Shown one piece after another: positions 55,926 to 56,629 of a stretch of DNA of 56,629 nucleotides (position 1 is the first letter of the stretch; each line of letters starts with the position of its first letter). Position numbers and translations under genes: made by a program. The notes below the pieces were generated by a model. That model ran no database searches, was not told where the DNA came from, and worked only from the letters and a program-made list of their open reading frames with translations. Source of the DNA: Bacillota bacterium (GTDB lineage Bacteria; Bacillota; Sulfobacillia; RBS10-35; JAJYVN01); contig JAJZXK010000007.1 in NCBI GenBank assembly GCA_021806565.1, positions 1 to 56,629 on the forward strand, written 5' to 3'.

Positions 55926-56450
55926 GTGGAAGATGCGATGGAGGCGCGTGATGCTGAGGGCGAAGCCGAGGCGGAGATCGAACTGGGGCGGACGGCTGGG
56001 GCCGAGAGGGCCGAGGAACCGTCCGCGGGCGCAGAAGGGGATCCGCCCGCGCCGGTGGCGGCGGCCGTTGGGACGGAGCCGCATCGCCTGTCTGCGCGGG
56101 CCCAGAAGCTGAAGGACGAACTGTTGGGGGAGTTCTCGCTGACGGTGGACGACGTGGCGGGTGTGCTGGAGGTGGACCGCAGCACCATCTACCGCTACAT
56201 CCAGGACGGTTCCCTGGTGGCGCTCAAGCTCGGGCGCGAGTACCGCCTGTCCGAGCGCGACGTGCGGGCCTTCCTCGAGGGGTTGATCGTGCGGGAGCGG
56301 GAGCGGGTGGCGGGCCTGCGCGGGCCGCAGGGGGAGCCGGAGCCGGAGCGCGGGCCCAAGGGACGCAAGGGCCCCAAGCACCACGGCCACCACGGTCCGC
56401 ACGGTCTCCACGGGACGAAGGGGCACGGGCCCGCCGCCGGCGAGGTGTGA
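55926..56450 (+). CDS. Excisionase-type HTH protein with His/Gly-rich tail
   Basis: A 174-residue protein. The N-terminal 60 residues are acidic and disordered. The centre is a winged-helix excisionase/MerR-type domain (SLTVDDVAGVLEVDRSTIYRYIQDGSLVAL, then KLGREYRLSERDVRAFLE). The C-terminal tail of about 45 residues is Gly-Pro-Lys and then His-rich (KHHGHHGPHGLHGTKGHG), which may bind metal. GTG 55926 is chosen because GGAGGT lies seven bases upstream. The domain is common in gene regulators, so no link to a mobile element is implied. Confidence 0.8.
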   Translation: MEDAMEARDAEGEAEAEIELGRTAGAERAEEPSAGAEGDPPAPVAAAVGTEPHRLSARAQKLKDELLGEFSLTVDDVAGVLEVDRSTIYRYIQDGSLVALKLGREYRLSERDVRAFLEGLIVRERERVAGLRGPQGEPEPERGPKGRKGPKHHGHHGPHGLHGTKGHGPAAGEV

Positions 56451-56514
56451 TCGCTGTTGCGGGAGGCGAGCGAGCCCGCGCGCCGAAGGCGACCGCCGGG
56501 TGGTGGTGCTGCAC

Positions 56515-56629
56515 ATGCGCCTGCGGGTGGTGCGGGTGGTGGCGTTGGTCGGCCTGCTCTGTGCCGGCTGCGCGGCCCCGGGCGGCGGCCTGCCCGGGGC
56601 GGTCGCTCCCGTGGTGGCGGTCCGGCCCG
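56515..56629 (+). CDS. Lipoprotein, N-terminal part only
   Basis: A frame running off the window: a basic start (MRLRVVRV), a hydrophobic stretch (VALVGLLCAGC) with an LCAGC lipobox, then Gly/Pro/Val-rich mature sequence. In-frame GTG codons shortly upstream are alternative starts. The function cannot be told from 38 residues. Confidence 0.6.
   Translation, partial: MRLRVVRVVALVGLLCAGCAAPGGGLPGAVAPVVAVRP

Noticed and set aside
55926..56450. Excisionase of a mobile element
   Set aside because: No integrase, att repeats or phage genes nearby; excisionase-type HTH domains are common in ordinary regulators.

Overview
The window is very GC-rich chromosomal DNA from a motile, endospore-forming, Gram-positive bacterium. 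It carries spoIIQ-like and spoIIID genes, a flhO/flhP-flgM-flgN-flgK-flgL flagellar set and a complete F-type ATP synthase operon. The order rho-rpmE-prfA-prmC-ywlC-ywlE-(tagO, wecB)-atp-spoIIQ...spoIIID-flhO-flhP-fabZ is the Bacillota backbone known from Bacillus. The base composition and many GTG/TTG starts suggest a high-GC, deep-branching Bacillota lineage (Thermaerobacter / Symbiobacterium / Sulfobacillus / Limnochorda type); the genus cannot be fixed from the sequence.

Layout. 0.1-2.7 kb: a Gfo/Idh/MocA oxidoreductase and a beta-propeller lipoprotein. 3.0-9.4 kb: rho, rpmE, prfA, prmC, the tRNA t6A enzyme Sua5/YwlC, a cupin-type phosphoglucose isomerase and a YwlE-like arginine phosphatase fused to a MazG-like domain. 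9.6-19.5 kb: tagO/wecA, wecB, the ATP synthase operon (atpZ, I, B, E, F, H, A, G, D, C) and sufT, closed by a strong intrinsic terminator. 19.65 kb: spoIIQ. 20.7-27.2 kb (minus strand): ectABCD for ectoine and hydroxyectoine, followed by a polar amino-acid/compatible-solute ABC transporter, behind a good sigma-A promoter. 27.7-32.9 kb: spoIIID, split in two by an inserted element. 33.2-44.5 kb: flhO, flhP, fabZ, an aspartate aminotransferase, a CAP-domain secreted protein, metK, yvyF, flgM, flgN, flgK, flgL and tatC. 44.6-50.7 kb: a DnaA-box cluster, uvrA, an atypical SDR, a small membrane protein and uvrC. 50.7-53.2 kb: an envelope-stress-like DUF2089/yvlB/yvlD group behind a PadR-type operator. 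53.3-56.6 kb: a HAD phosphatase, a NagZ-like glycosidase, an HTH protein with a His/Gly-rich tail and the start of a lipoprotein.

The main discovery is a probable skin-like element inside spoIIID. The first ten codons of spoIIID (27723-27752, reading MKDHIWKRVL) are separated from the rest (from 32642, reading EVSRYI...) by about 4.9 kb. That DNA holds a hydroxypyruvate-isomerase-like gene, an NAD-dependent epimerase, a nucleotidyltransferase, a 56-residue basic protein and a large serine recombinase whose stop codon is 78 bases from the right junction. Precise excision at a shared TGGA core would restore a 95-codon spoIIID in frame. The attP predicted for the excised circle has 15-base arms (13 of 15 matching) exactly symmetrical about that core. 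This fits mother-cell-specific gene rearrangement, as known for sigK (skin) and spsM (SPbeta); I do not know of one described for spoIIID.
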